NCBI GenBank assembly: GCA_003988855.1
Contig: QYAI01000005.1
Location: forward strand, 824,169-888,168
Source of the DNA: Arachnopeziza araneosa
Lineage: Eukaryota; Ascomycota; Leotiomycetes; Helotiales; Arachnopezizaceae
DNA: 64,000 nt
Direction of reading: 5' to 3'
Shown: positions 34,867-47,567 of the stretch, in pieces
How positions within the stretch are numbered: the first letter of the stretch is position 1
How the letters are laid out: every line of letters starts with the position of its first letter
Notes under the pieces: generated by a model
Told to the model about the DNA's origin: nothing
The model's input: only the letters and a program-made list of their open reading frames with translations
Databases searched by the model: none
Made by a program: the position numbers and the translations under genes

Positions 34867-34896
34867 CTCACCTTTCCTCACCTTTCCTCACCTTTC
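34867..34896. repeat. Tandem repeat, 10-bp unit x3
   Basis: Three perfect copies of ctcacctttc plus a partial fourth, 25 bp after the 17-bp array. Confidence 0.95.
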
Positions 34897-36570
34897 CTCA
34901 CCCAAAATTGCCGGTAAAGCAGCTCTGCTAACCTTTCCGAACAGAACCAGATTTTCTTCATGTCAGGATTGGCGTGTGATAATCATCTGTTGCAAAACAG
35001 GCTGAAGGACTCTTTCATTCGTTAATCCTTATTAGTTAAAATTCATCCAAGAGGGAAGGCTATGAAGGTTTAGAATATTTTATATACCAATCATACCAAC
35101 CATACCAACTTTCACTCTCATTTTTTTCTTCTCCATTTTCAATCACTAGATATACAATTCATTTGCCATCCACCAATTCAAGTAAACTCTTCCTGAATTT
35201 GTGATCCATACGGCCTACGCCATTGAATCCATTAGATCATCAAGTATATCAATCCACGAAAATCGCCTACCTCTGCTAGACAGTTCCCGTTCATATTTGA
35301 CACGAGACTCGTTGCCATTTTCCTTCTCGAGTGCGGGAGTATGATAGCATATAAAGAAGAGAGGAGTTTCCACCACTTGATAGTGTGGCGGGGTGGCACG
35401 CACATGCCTAGATTTGGGTGATTTGGTGTACGAATTAGGACGGGGATGCCGCGCGTGACAGGCTTACACGAATAGAGTGCGACACCCAGAATACAGCTTT
35501 TGCAATCATCTCGAAGATTTTTATTTACTTGATTTTATGCATTTTTGTTTCTTTGCCTAGGAGTACAGTTTTTGGTGTTTTCATTGCAGGGTTGAAGCTT
35601 ACAGCTACGGAAGAACTTGCCAATTCGGATCAGATTTCAGATATAGAGCCGCAATTGTTTTTTGGGGTATTATAAGTAAGCATCAAGTATATCTTTGGAA
35701 AGTTTTTACTTTAAGCTCCTTAACAACTTCTTTAGGATCCTTGAGTATTATCGTCAAAACTCAACAAAAGTGATACAAGAGAATGAGGCCAAATTGAGTA
35801 TGATAAGTTAAAAAGCAAGAAGTCAAAACAGATGACGGTATGGTAAACCTTGCTCAGGATGCTCAGGCCTGTTCAAGTGAGCTCCTCAAGATGCTCAGGC
35901 AAGTTGACTGGGCCGAGGGAGCCGAGGGTAATTAGCACCTGAGTAAGAGCGGCAAGCTTACTAACCCCCATGGTACTCAAGAGAAAAATGATTCATAATA
36001 CCCAAGTCAAAAAGCCGTCAAACCACCAGCACTTGCACCAGAAAGCACTCTGATAAACCAACCGCCCGGACCAACAGCACAACAACGCCTCTTTAACAAC
36101 CCAGAGCAAAACCGCACAAAAGCACCTATCTCAGAATAAATATTCCCTACTCCCAAATCCGAGGGGAAAAGAGCGCCGCAGAATGGCCCATCTGGGACCG
36201 TAACTCCCCCTTCCACGTGCTGACTACCGTACGTGTTATCAAACAGAATAAAACGATCTCATCCGCTCTCATTGATAGAAGGCGAAGCTTCTCAACCGTT
36301 CCATCCCCATCTTAGATCAAAGTACTCAAACCCACAACCAACCACCCGACCTCTCCCCTCCTCTCTTTTCCGCCCAGCGCCGCGTCTCATTCCATGATCC
36401 AAACCCACAACCCGTACGAGTCCACCTGGCTCCTAATAAGCACCCACCGTTCGACCGCGCGGCAGAGCAGGCGCTCGTGCGCTCCTCGTCTCATCCCCTT
36501 TCAAGATCTGCTGCAGAGGCAATAGACAGCTGCAAGGAAGCGCTGCAGGACTAGGAAAAAGAAGTACGTT

Positions 36571-37090
36571 GACAAAGTAGGTAGAGCGATATTAATTCTT
36601 AGGAGAGACTTTATGAGAATGCTCTAATATATATATACTCCTACTGCTTCCTTCCCTACGTCCACAGGGGAAACACGCTCACTCACTTAGCTCCCTTCCT
36701 CCGTCCGCAATACCTAAACCGCAACGCGAACATAAGCAAGCTCCTCGATTATAGAGAGAAAAGAAGGGATATTAAAAAGTACGTAGGGTAATGTTAATTT
36801 CTTAAGAGAGGATTGCACGGGGATTCTCTTTGATACACACTCACTTAGCTCCCTCTCCCTCCGTCTATAATGATCAGACGGCAAGATGCGAACTTAAGCG
36901 AGCTACTCCGCTGTAGAAAAACAAGATATGCTAACAGGTAAGTAGAGCGATGCTGATCTTCAAGAGGAGATTGCACGGGGATTCTCTTGTAAACACCCCT
37001 TTTTGCTCCCTCCTTCCCTCCCTCTCTCCCTACGTCCACAATGATCAGACCGCAAGATGCGAACTTAAGCGAGCCTCCCAACTTGGATTC
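36571..37090. repeat. Three-copy degenerate tandem repeat (~155-200 bp units)
   Basis: Successive units begin at about 36571, 36770 and 36930. Shared landmarks in order are aagtaggtagagcgat (variants tacgtagggtaatg, taagtagagcgatg), an attctt/aagaggag block, attgcacggggattctct (copies 2 and 3), a pyrimidine tract with cactcacttagctccct, and aatgatcagac.gcaagatg followed by cgaacttaagcgagc. Copies 2 and 3 are closer to each other than to copy 1. Confidence 0.8.
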
Positions 37091-37989
37091 ACCAAGGCAC
37101 TTCACATGTTCATTCTTTGCATCATCTAGACATTACAGTCTTTCAACGACCACGAATCACGCATATGCGGAAAGTTATAGGTGGGTATCACTCGTTCGAT
37201 TCAGTCCTCGCTCTGCATCCGCAGCCGTCTCGTGTCTCTCTATCTATTCTGTATCTGAGAGCGCATAGTAGCGCGTCTGCTCCACTTCGATGCCGCCGTC
37301 GCATCCCACACTTCTCAGAAACCCACTCGCAGGCCTCGCATTCATCAATGGTATCATCCTCCCCAAGCCATCCAATCATATCATCCATGATCTATTAAGC
37401 AACAAGTTCAGTCAACCAACCAGCCACCCATCCGCATCAATCATTCAAGCTTAAAGCAAAGCGTAGACCTCCTCCTATCAACCCTTCGCTCGTCGCAGCG
37501 AGCAGTTGGTCTATCTAGCTCACACATCCAGTAACGAATTCAATCCAAACCCTAAAGCATACGATGGTATCAAGAACCTTCCCCACCCCATTCCAAAGTG
37601 CCGACGGAAAGAAAAAAAATCAAAATCGCAGTCGCAATCCACCCACGCAGATGGTCCATCCGATGTGCTCGTAGCCAGAAAATAAATAGAGCAAAGCATT
37701 ATTATCGCAAGACGTGGGTATGAACGAGGAAAGAATGCCTAGAGTGCCGCCCAGATTGGATCCTCATCTTCTCACTGCAAAATGTTTATCCCGTGTATAT
37801 ATGGTATATAGGTATAAATGCGATGCTACGCATGCAGAGATGCATGCAGTCAACTGCCCAGAAACGCCGGCGCCAGTGTATTGTATCGTTCGTGGGAGAG
37901 CGTTGTGTTACTGACGGGATTAGAGTCGAAGTGAATCGTAAGGAAGTGTGAGAAATATCGCCGTGTCGAAACGAGAACTTTGTGACAGA

Positions 37990-40900
37990 TCAAAGACTCA
38001 TGGTTAACCATTCCCACTCCTGTGGGCCTGTGCCTGCTCCTCCGCTTCCCACCCCAGGTCCTCCCATTCCAGAGCCAGTCATTCCCATCTGGCCCATCTG
38101 TCCCATGCTGCCGACTATCGGCCTTGTACTCATTCCAAATCCATTCGCTAGGCCGCCCATTCCGCTCATGTTCATCCCCATGCTCCGTTGGGCTGCTTCG
38201 TTACTGCCCGTCGAGTTTTCAGGGCTGTCAACATCCATACTCTCGATCCCGCTCAACGACTTGGAATGTCTCCGTTGACGTTTGCCACCTTGCGCGTTGC
38301 CAGTGCGGGCTATCGCGCCAGGGCCAGGAGTGGCTTTCGGCGGAGCGGCTGCGATGGGAACGACTCCTTTCCCCCCCGAGATTCCGGTGGTACCGACGCT
38401 CGAGCCTGCGGAACCGTGATAACTCGTGGGTGTCGAAGCTGTCGAGCCCTGGCCACCAGATCCCGAGATGGAAGGAGGGGATGCAGATTCGTTGACAGAA
38501 CGCGCGCGAGCTGACGTCGGAGTTGTGACGGGAGGATTTGCAGTGGTAGCTGAAGTAACCACGATGCTATTCTTTCTGGTGTTCGGCCCACTTGTGCTCG
38601 GCGCTGGTCCTCCAACCTTTTTGCTTGATCTGGTGGAGGCACCGCCGCTCGCAACGGGAAGCGAGGTACCACTTCCTCGATTCCGTTTCTTGATCACGTC
38701 GGTTTTCAAGCTCAGAGGACGGACTACGCCGTGGAGTTTCAAGAACAGCCCACAGGCATTGCACAGCGGATGGCCTTCGGGGTTTCTCCGCCACAGAGGC
38801 GTGGTTTGCGTGAAGCAATTTGTGCAAGTGGTTGGCAATCCATTCTCGCCTTGTGCTGCGCCCTGGAGATTGGTTGTGCTTCCATGTTTACTCCCTCCAG
38901 GAGAACTCGGCCTGCTTGGCACCACCGAGCTGAATCCACTTGCCGAGATGTCTGGTGGGGAATTTGGATCTGATTGTCCAAGGTGGTGATCGAACATGGT
39001 TCCGTTTCGGCCCATGAGCGCTGTGTTTGGCGTCGAAGCGGTTCGGGGGATCTTCTGCCTTCTATCGTTGCCATTCCTCGAGCGATTATCAGATACGGAT
39101 TGGCCGCGGCCGAGAGAACCACCAGAACCGTCCCATTCGATACTCGAGGGGAGATCAGATGTACCGCCGATGGTGACCTGTTTCCGCGGTGGACCACCCG
39201 GGTATCTTGCCGCCTGGGTGTTGAATTGTCCTGGCAACGTCGCATCCCATTGAAGTCCACTATTTGGACCCATCTCCATATTCGGGTCTTCGAGGGGGGA
39301 TTGTGCAAAGTCGTGTTGTTGCATGTTGATAAGAGTCCTATCCGCAAATGCCGTGCCTTCTTCATCATCGTTATCAGAATCTCCACCAAACGTGAAAATA
39401 TTCTCGTGGGGCGCGTGTTCGGCGTGAAATACTTGTGAGGGGTCTATGTGTTGTGCCATGCCAAAGGAACCCGGTGCGGTGAAGGAGTTGTTCGAGGCGC
39501 CTGGTGTCGTAACAGCCGTGAACATGGAGCCTCCATTGGCATTGTACATATATGACGGCGCCATCGAATTAGAGAGGGAAGAAGGACCATGGTGACTGAA
39601 TGTGTGAGGTCGTTGATGGCGCATATCCAGTCCATGGTTTTGGAAGTACATCTCCTGGTTTTCGGGGATGGGCTGCGGTGTCGAGACGGCGGATGGATAA
39701 GCACTTCCTGGAGGCGAATAGTAATCGTTCGAATTCAGCGAAGAAGAGGGCATCGAGGGGTTGTTATAGATGGTGGAGGAGAAAGGACCATGCGGTACGA
39801 GTGGTGAGTTGGAGGGCGAGAAGGAGAAATTCTGTTGATATGGTCCGGCTGAAGTGATAATGGGATCCGGATCTCCATGATTGAAATTTTCAAACTGGAA
39901 AGGCATTCCAGGATGACTGGAGCGATTCATCTCGGGATGGGGAGGATTGTCGAGCGAATATTCGTGGAAATCGTCATGATCGGGATGGTCATTGGGTATC
40001 AGAATGCTGCTCACAGCAGGGACTTGGGGGGAGAAATCGGCTGGTCGTTTCCGGGGCTATTGTACCGTCAGTCCTGCTATCGCGGGTGGCGCTACCCAAA
40101 AAGCAACCATAAAATGAACCACCCCAGAAAGGTAGCAACTCACGCGTCTCTCGTCAATACTGGTCTTGCGAACATGTCGCTGCACGTAGTTAAACTCTTC
40201 ATTGGTGCGCGGGTTGTGATGGGGAACGGGGACGGATTGAGGGACGGAGAAGTGCGAGGACTCTTTGCGCATCTTGATAGGAATGGCCGAGGCAATGGCG
40301 TTGGCAGACTTCTCCGTCTCCTTCTTGTTCAATTCGGGGGAAGGCGACATGCCGAGACCTGCTGGCGTCGAGATGTTCTCGGGAAAGATGAAGTCATCGA
40401 GGTTCATCGGATCCGTACTCTCTCCCGCGAGCGTTGGGATGGCGAGGTCAGAACTCTTCCGCAGCTGTGCAATGCCACTCGGCGCCGACATGCTGTTCCT
40501 CTCTCTGGACAATCTGCCCAAGGTGATTAGCCCTCGTGTCTCCCAGCTGGCGTTCCGTCAGAGCTTACCGTGCCGCATCCTCCTGCTTGCGCTTCCGCAG
40601 ACTCATGGCCATCATGCGCCAGGTCAGATTCTCCATGCGCTCTTGGTTTGGCAATTGCTTCTTGGTCTTGCTATACAGCCTCCAGATCTGCGTGGCCAGG
40701 GGATCCTTCTTCTGCATCTCGTCTGGCGAATCGAGCTCCTCGCCGGCCGCATCGTCCTTCCATGTGGGAAAGAAGCTCTCGCGCAGCAGCTCCTTGCGCG
40801 CACTGCTGCCCGCGATTGAGAAATCCAGCTTGTCTACCTGTGCTTCGCTGGCGACCTTGGTATGCCTCACGCCGGTGTTGTTGGTGATGGACCTGTGCAA

Positions 40901-41170
40901 GTCCCGCTGGGCGGTGGCACCCAGACCCCCAAGATGCGTGTGCGAAGTCGGCGCGCGAAAGGTCGGGAGGGAAGGTTCAGCAGGTCTGCGAGGAAAGCGA
41001 AAATCGTGTTCTGTTATGGAGGTGGAGGTGGAAGAGGTTGTCGGATGGGATTGAGCCTCTCCGAAGCCGTTCATGTTGTGGGCTGGAGTCGGAGGGTTGT
41101 GGTGGTAGTGGTGGTGGTGGAGGTTCGCTCGCTGCAAGAGTCCCCCACGCTGCTCATATGCGCCAGACAT
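37990..41170 (-). CDS. areA: AreA/NIT2 GATA-type nitrogen regulator
   Basis: Global nitrogen-metabolite regulator: a nuclear transcription factor that binds HGATAR sites and activates nitrogen-catabolic genes when preferred nitrogen is scarce. Three exons, 41170-40569, 40513-40144 and 40056-37990 (introns 55 and 87 nt), give 1012 aa. The N-terminal region has HDFRFPRRPAEP and, at ~165-195, the AreA-specific helix WRLYSKTKKQLPNQERMENL. The single zinc finger is C-X2-C-X17-C-X2-C (Cys735, 738, 756, 759): TTCTNCFTQTTPLWRRNPEG, then LCNACGLFLKLHGVVRPLSL and the basic tail KTDVIKKRNRG. The last residues EWEWLTMSL match the conserved AreA C-terminus that mediates NmrA-type repression. Residues between are Ser/Pro/Gly/Met-rich. 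The start MSGAYEQ is the only ATG in a long open leader. Identification is secure. Confidence 0.96.
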
Positions 41171-41254
41171 TTTCTGGGACGAGCGAGTGAGCGCAACAAC
41201 TCGACTTGACGCGACTCGACTCGACTCGATCCAACTATCCGACACTTTTGATGA

Positions 41255-41286
41255 TGAGGAGGAGGAGGAGGAGGAGGAGGAGGAGG
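41255..41286. repeat. Microsatellite (GAG)n
   Basis: About ten GAG/AGG triplets; on the minus strand it is (TCC)n, reading as poly-Ser in the open areA leader. Confidence 0.95.
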
Positions 41287-41732
41287 CCGCCGAGAAGGCT
41301 CTCTTTTCCTCTGCGCAGTGACGCTTTTTTGCGTGCAGTGAGATGTGGCCCGGTTTGAGGCTATGGGGGAGTTCTGCTTCCTTCTGCCAGTCTGATATTC
41401 TCTGGGGTGGAAGGGGGGGGGGGCTTTGGCGATGGCACCCGACTTGCTTTTTCCTTGAGCTTCTCCTCCTTTTCCCCAAGGTCAAATCTGCACGCTCCAC
41501 GAGATGATCGAACTCGAAGCGACCAATAATGTGGCAGGACCGCACCCGAGGTTGTGTCGCAGATGAAAGGCCTGCTGAAAGTGTAAATCGGGGCAGCGAA
41601 GCACAAACAACAACAGCGACGGTGAGGGAGGTGTGAGTGTTGGATCTGCGGCGGGGAGGGGAGTGATTCCTGTATAGTAATTGGGAGTATAAATCGTGCT
41701 GGAGCAATTCTCGCCGCTCTGGCGCTGCTACC

Positions 41733-41781
<49 letters not shown>
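41733..41781. repeat. Microsatellite (CTG/CAG)n
   Basis: About sixteen CTG triplets with two CTA interruptions, in the areA upstream region. Confidence 0.95.
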
Positions 41782-41819
41782 CTGATATCGACCAGAGGGT
41801 ACTACCGGAGTACCTCCAC

Positions 41820-41849
41820 TAGGTAGGTGGGTAGGTAGGTAGGTAGGTG
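41820..41849. repeat. Microsatellite (AGGT)n
   Basis: About seven AGGT/GGGT units. Confidence 0.9.
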
Positions 41850-42184
41850 TCGGCTTTTCCTCTGCGTCCCTTCCATTTCGGCCAGGATGCGTGCTGGTGG
41901 TGCTGCTGCTGCCAGACCTTTTCTGCTGCTGTGGGCTGGTGGAGTGAGATGGGCGCCTCTAGCGCCCTTCCCCACCTGTCACGGCGTCCAAGGCTGCTCA
42001 TAGGCCCGCCGCCCTCCCTGGTCCGTACCGACAGACGGCGACGGAGATGCCTGCAGCACAACAGGAGCGTGCGGTTGGTGCGCCCAGCGGAGCGTCTGGC
42101 CTGCTCACAACTCCAGTGGGTGCGGGTTGCCAACAGCACGATGGGCCTGAACTGACACCTGCTCGAGGCTCTGATCTGATCTGA

Positions 42185-42211
42185 CCTCTCTCTCTCTCTC
42201 TCCCTCTCTAC
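42185..42211. repeat. Microsatellite (CT)n
   Basis: Near-uninterrupted CT dinucleotides. Confidence 0.9.
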
Positions 42212-42884
42212 CTTTTTCTCTTTACGGCAACTCTCTGGCGCCGACGACCACCCGACGTAGACAGCGACATCAACCCACCGCGTGCAAAACATGTTACGAG
42301 GGCAGTGGGGGTCAGTCACATTACCCACGGCTGCAATATTTGGTGAAATCTCGAGACCCTGAGCTGCTCGTCCCTCACCTCCAGGCCTAGAGGTGGTATT
42401 GCAACCCAATAGGGAGAATGTAACTCGCACCGCCCACTCCCCTCGAGAGCATTTTCAATCGTGATGCGTCTGCTGGCAGAGGAAGTGTGCATCTGGAGGG
42501 CCGACAGAAGGCGATGCCAACCAGCCGACGACAATATACTCACTCGCATCCAACATGTCCTCCCACCCCCCCCACAAACCATCTGGCGCGATGCACTGCC
42601 ATGTTGGGCTTCAGAACCATCGGACTCGTTCTGGCAAGCGTCGGCCGTCCACCTAGATGAATCATGACAGATACTTTCCATGGCCAGAGGGCATCGCCCA
42701 TGTAATAATAGACTCGAAAGTGGAAGAGGCTGCGAGGCAAAGGCTCGGACGTGGAATTGGCTTGCTTCTCAGTGGCCAAGGGGCAGCGCTGCTTTGTCCC
42801 GAAGCGGCTTCCGTGTGGGTGAAATAGAGATGCATGCCACCTGCAGGCTGCAGCAGTGCAGCGCGATCGGTGGTGGGGGTGCAC

Positions 42885-42937
42885 CACCATACCACTACCA
42901 CCACCACCACCACCACCACCACCACCACCACTACCAC
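42885..42937. repeat. Microsatellite (CCA)n
   Basis: About fifteen CCA triplets with two or three interruptions. Confidence 0.95.
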
Positions 42938-43101
42938 CGCCTGGAGATTCTCCTTCCTGAACGTCCAACCCTCCTGCCAAAATCATGCCCAGAGACCCTG
43001 AATCCTTCCCAGGTCAGCCCGCCTTTATCCACGACTGGCCTTCCCCCCTCACCCCTCATCATCTGGCAGGCAGTAGGCAAGCTTGAATGAGGGAGCTCTG
43101 A

Positions 43102-43102
<1 letters not shown>

Positions 43103-43143
<41 letters not shown>

Positions 43144-43152
43144 ACACACATA
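43103..43152. repeat. Microsatellite (AC)n
   Basis: About 24 AC dinucleotides with two AT interruptions near the 3' end. Confidence 0.95.
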
Positions 43153-46100
43153 CATCCTTCCTTCCCTGCATCTGACTCGCGTCTCCGCCAATCCCCACCC
43201 TGACCATCAACTTCACCTCCCTCACAGCATCCGCTTCTCCTGCCCCCGATGCTTTTTCTTGGGCCCGGCTTCGTCCTGCTTCCTCCTCCCCTCCGCTAGC
43301 TCCGGAGCCATGGAATTCCCGTCCTTCTCATGGCATTGCTGGGATTCCTAGGATAGAATAGCATGCATGGGACATGGATTGGGCAATCGCACATGCCTCG
43401 GTCAGAGGTACCGCCGCTCTTCTCCATGCCTTGCTGAGATGAGCTTCCATCTTCTACCTTCCGTCTTCTATCTTCCATCTTCTATCTTCCATCCTCACGT
43501 GTCCAGTTGTCAATACGACTTCTTCTCAACCAGCGTCGCCCCATGCATGGTGAGGCGAGAAATCACTCTTACCAAGCCGGAGCAGGGAAGGATCTGACTA
43601 TGAAAATTTCTGGGCCTTTGCCACCATCGAGTGGATGGTGAGTGGGATTCGCTTTGGCCTGTCGGGGATTGCTCGTTCGTCGGACTTTGGAACCTGGCTC
43701 TTCTGGCTTCACCAAGTCTAGACCATGGATGGATTGGTGAAACAGAGCTGGTATGCGAGAGGTTACCGGTGGAGCCGTTGCATGCTTTGATCAAGCAACT
43801 TCTTTTCTTCCATACATACCATACCATACCAAGCGCTTGGTTGTCCAAGAGCCTTGACCACGGCAATTGGATGCCTGTCCAGTCTAACGTCAACGATGGA
43901 AACGGTCTGGAAGAATGAGAAGCCCAGAGACCATGCCTCCCGCTGAGTATTGAGGGTTCATGATGTGTCGGACTCTATGATCCCTCAATGCCATTGATGC
44001 CATCGCTGTACATCTTCATCTCAGGAGTCTGTTCAACGAGCAACTAGTCAACCACAATCCTCTCTTCATGAATCATATCTGGCATTCAAGATCGCATTAC
44101 GATTCGCATCGTCCTGTATGAATCGAATCGAACAACTTTGACGTCAGGTTGCGCCGTGCGCCGGATTAATTGATCGATCGCTAAATCGGACCTCAGCCGT
44201 AAAATAGGCAGCTCTGTGTGGCCATTTCAATCCCACGACCCCTCACTTCATCCAACAACAGCCTGAAAGCGACGAGGCCACGACATCGACATCGACTTCA
44301 AATTCATGTATACAGAATAAGCGGTGAACTTTTTGCGAACACGAGTATTGATTCAGAGTTTGCCAGTCAACTATTGAAGACTGGGGCGGGAATCTAGTTA
44401 CGGCCCGATATCGTATACCTATGGGCCTTTTTTCAAGAAGTTAAGCTTCAACCTAAATTTTCCTTGAGAAAACTTTGCCATCGCTGCACGCAAAAAACAA
44501 GCATATCGAGCTATAAAGCCAAGTCCAGATGGGTGCACACCGTGTGTTGAGACGCACAACTTGGTGGATGCTCTGAAGAGTCCCGAGACTCGACTCTGCA
44601 TCGCACTACGATTCCTACCGTGCTCCATATTTAAATGGGTCTTGAATAGTCTCACTTTATTTGTCCACTTTGATTGCGCGTCGATTCCCTCGAGGCTGAT
44701 ATTGATGCTTGAGTCATGGCAAGCTTTTGAGATGAAGAGTGAAATGTTAAAATCGGCTGCCGCCAAATGGAATGATTGTGGAGCGATACCCTTGACCTGG
44801 AAACGCACGATTTTCTTCTGGAGCCGAAATTTCTTTAGATAATTATCCTGCACGGCTGAGAAGTAGCATGGACGTGGTAGAACCAAGCGAATGGTCTGGC
44901 AGCCTCGACATCAAAAGAGGTGTAGCCTCGCGCTTTGTTTGTCAATGAAATGCAGCTCTATTGTTACAAGTAACCGAGTCTCTTATGTGTCAGTGATCTC
45001 TCAGCTGGGAGGCCGAAGGACGGAAACGAGCTGGGAAATCGAAATGGTAGCAGTGAGACTTGAAGATGCGGCATTCCATGGTTTCTGCATGATGGCTTGA
45101 GTAGTGTTCCGTCTACGGAGTACGAGTCATGACGGACAGAGGCACGTGCTACCCGCGCGGTTCCATAACTTGTTTCTAAAACGAAGGTTAGAGCAATATT
45201 TTCATGAAGAGACCTGAACCTGTACAGAGTCGGATCGTTGAACTCGTAATTTCCGGGAAATCTCCCTAGGATTCTATGAAAGGACATTGAAGTCGTTCGA
45301 GTTGGCTTCTAAACATGAGACTGGGTTATTTTAGTCCTGTCCTGTGGATTTACCAAGCTGCTTTCCTAGCATGTCGTCGGAGCCAGCCACTGAGAAAGAC
45401 TCTGAGCTCAACACATGTGATTTTGCCGCAGGAGGCGCTATGCTGCTGACCAACGATATTCAATAGATTTTGTTTCTTAAAGGCGGAAAAAGCCTGGATC
45501 CTACCATTTCAAATTGTGCTCCACTGAAAGGTGCCATTAAACTGCTGTCTCGGGATCACTACGCAATGGCGCGCACGGGAGTAGGGAAGTTTTAAGCCAA
45601 GGACGTTCGGCGACGTGGAACCATTGATCATCCGATAGCACTTGAATGTTTTTCCCACGTGAATACCAAGTCACCCTTTCATGAGCTGCTGCTTGATGCG
45701 TTTTGGATATGGGATGCGATGCTGTCGAAGAGAGCCAGACGTGAAGCGCAACCAGCGGCATAACTTGCGCGTGGGGGTCGTAATGGAACCGTCGGTTTGG
45801 AAAGAAGGAAGGTTTTGGCATCTCCAAACGCTGCATCTCAACATCCCGGCCAAATCCATGTGCGCATGCAGATGTTGGACGTGCGGATGCGGGTGAGATG
45901 CGTCAATTATTGACGAACGCCCATGGGTATGACGAAGACACTTGACACCACAAGTGAGACAGACCAACCAGCCATCCTGAGCGTCGTGGGGGTGGGCCAG
46001 GGAAAGCAATTTGGGTTGACGAATTGAATCTGGGAGAAAGGAGACGCTGCCGCTTCGGTCGTGCTGCTTTTCATGGTCCGGAGACGGGTGCCGCGTTCAC

Positions 46101-46253
46101 AATGTCAGCTCCGAGATGCCCTGGTCGCGGTGGGGGACGCCATGGTGCTCTGGATCGCGAAGGAGACCGTGGGATATGAGCCTATTTCCGCTCGAGAGAT
46201 GAAGGGACGGTAGTTGTCGACGGGAGATGGGGGATGGTGGATGGTGGTATCGA

Positions 46254-46276
46254 GAGAGAGAGAGAGAGAGAGAGAG
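46254..46276. repeat. Microsatellite (GA)n
   Basis: About eleven to twelve uninterrupted GA dinucleotides. Confidence 0.95.
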
Positions 46277-47567
46277 GAAGGGAGAGTCGAAACTTGGGTG
46301 GGTGCGAGAGGCGGCCGGCTTAGGTAATCAGGGATAGCGAGGGGTCAGGTGACCTTGGTGCTGGCATGGCCATGGGCGTGACATGCCATTCTCATGTTGC
46401 ATTTTGGGAAATCAAGAGAGGGATAGAAATCAGGGCAAGAGCCGCTCCTTTATACACGGCGGTCCGCTGCGCCTTATCGGCTGGTTTTGTTTTGATGCGG
46501 TTGAGGGCTGATGGTATCATCCAAAAGCATCATCACGCACAATCTAATCGCGACTGCTGCTGAATCCCTAACCTGACCAGGTCCGGACGGCGAACGCTGA
46601 CTCGCGAATCCTTCTTCATCCCTATCAGATTGATTACGGTGCGAGCCCCCATTCGACTTGTCCGCCGTCGTCCTCGAGATAAGTGATAAGTATCGGGCCA
46701 GCTGACGGTCAAATTTGATGTTCTGCAGCCTCAAGCCCCAGCAAATCCTGGATCTGAGTGATTATAAGCTCCGTCTCCAACAGGCAAGTCAACCCTATCC
46801 GGAGACATTCGAGCCACTCAGATGGCGGCTGGTCCCCTTTTCGTATCGTCCTTCTCCAGATCTGCGGTACGTGCCATCTGCACCGCTGCGCGACAACATG
46901 CAGCGAGGCACGATATCGTAAACTGGCCGCCGGCGGAGTCCCGAGCATTGTGGGGAAGAGATGAGATACCGATACCATGAGAGAGCCAGCCGCCCTCAGA
47001 TCAATTCACGCTTCTCCGTCACTAAACAACAACCGATATCGTTTTGGGGATTCGCTTCCTCTTCGCACGTGGGACCATGATACGAGATCTCCTCCTCGTT
47101 CTTATCGGTGGCTTGCGCTTCTTGGCCTTGCATTTAAGCATCCAAGTTCCCATCCACGGCATTCTTCTCGTTTGCGACTTCTCGTGCGCCTTGAGATCTG
47201 TTCATCAGCACTTTGGCAGCCCGTCATTTTATGAAAGAGCCATGGCCGGGTCGGCAAGACATGTCGTCACACGTGACATTTCCATTTCCATTTCCAGGTC
47301 AATACTTTCACAGCGGTCCGTTTACCACTGTCTTTGTCTCTCCTACTAGATGTTTGGTCAAGATTGATGGAATGGCTCCGTCGATCCCTCCACGCGGCTC
47401 CTCTTTGTTGAGACCACACCCAACATATCCTTTGTCTTGTGTCAGCGTTTCCGTATCCGGCGAGCCTGTCATGGCGCTTCGCCATCCTCAGGAGAGAATA
47501 TGATGGTTCTAATAGCTTCAGATGGTTTCACAGGCCCACAGGTTCATCTCAATTTATATGATTCGTC

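Larger units (their letters stand above)
34018..37989. other. 4-kb gene-poor region with tandem repeats
   Basis: 5' flank of the GPI-protein gene, then spacer up to the areA stop codon. It contains a 17-bp x4 array (34775-34842), a 10-bp x3 array (34867-34896) and a three-copy degenerate repeat (36571-37090). The last ~700 bp presumably includes the areA 3' UTR. Frames present are short and unsupported. Confidence 0.45.
41171..47567. other. Long microsatellite-rich region upstream of areA
   Basis: 6.4 kb between areA and the WSC gene with no supported gene. It carries the areA leader/promoter, several simple repeats (listed separately), and frames such as 44419-44886 (minus) and 45537-46009 (minus) without signatures. 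An open, ATG-less frame continues areA upstream to 41818. The part near 47567 is the promoter of the WSC gene. Confidence 0.45.

Noticed and set aside
38022..40819. Long frames on the plus strand and in other frames over areA
   Set aside because: Shadows of areA; Arg/Ser-biased and without domains.
44419..44886. 155-codon minus-strand frame in the areA-WSC spacer
   Set aside because: Begins only with TTG, no homology recognised, composition like non-coding DNA.
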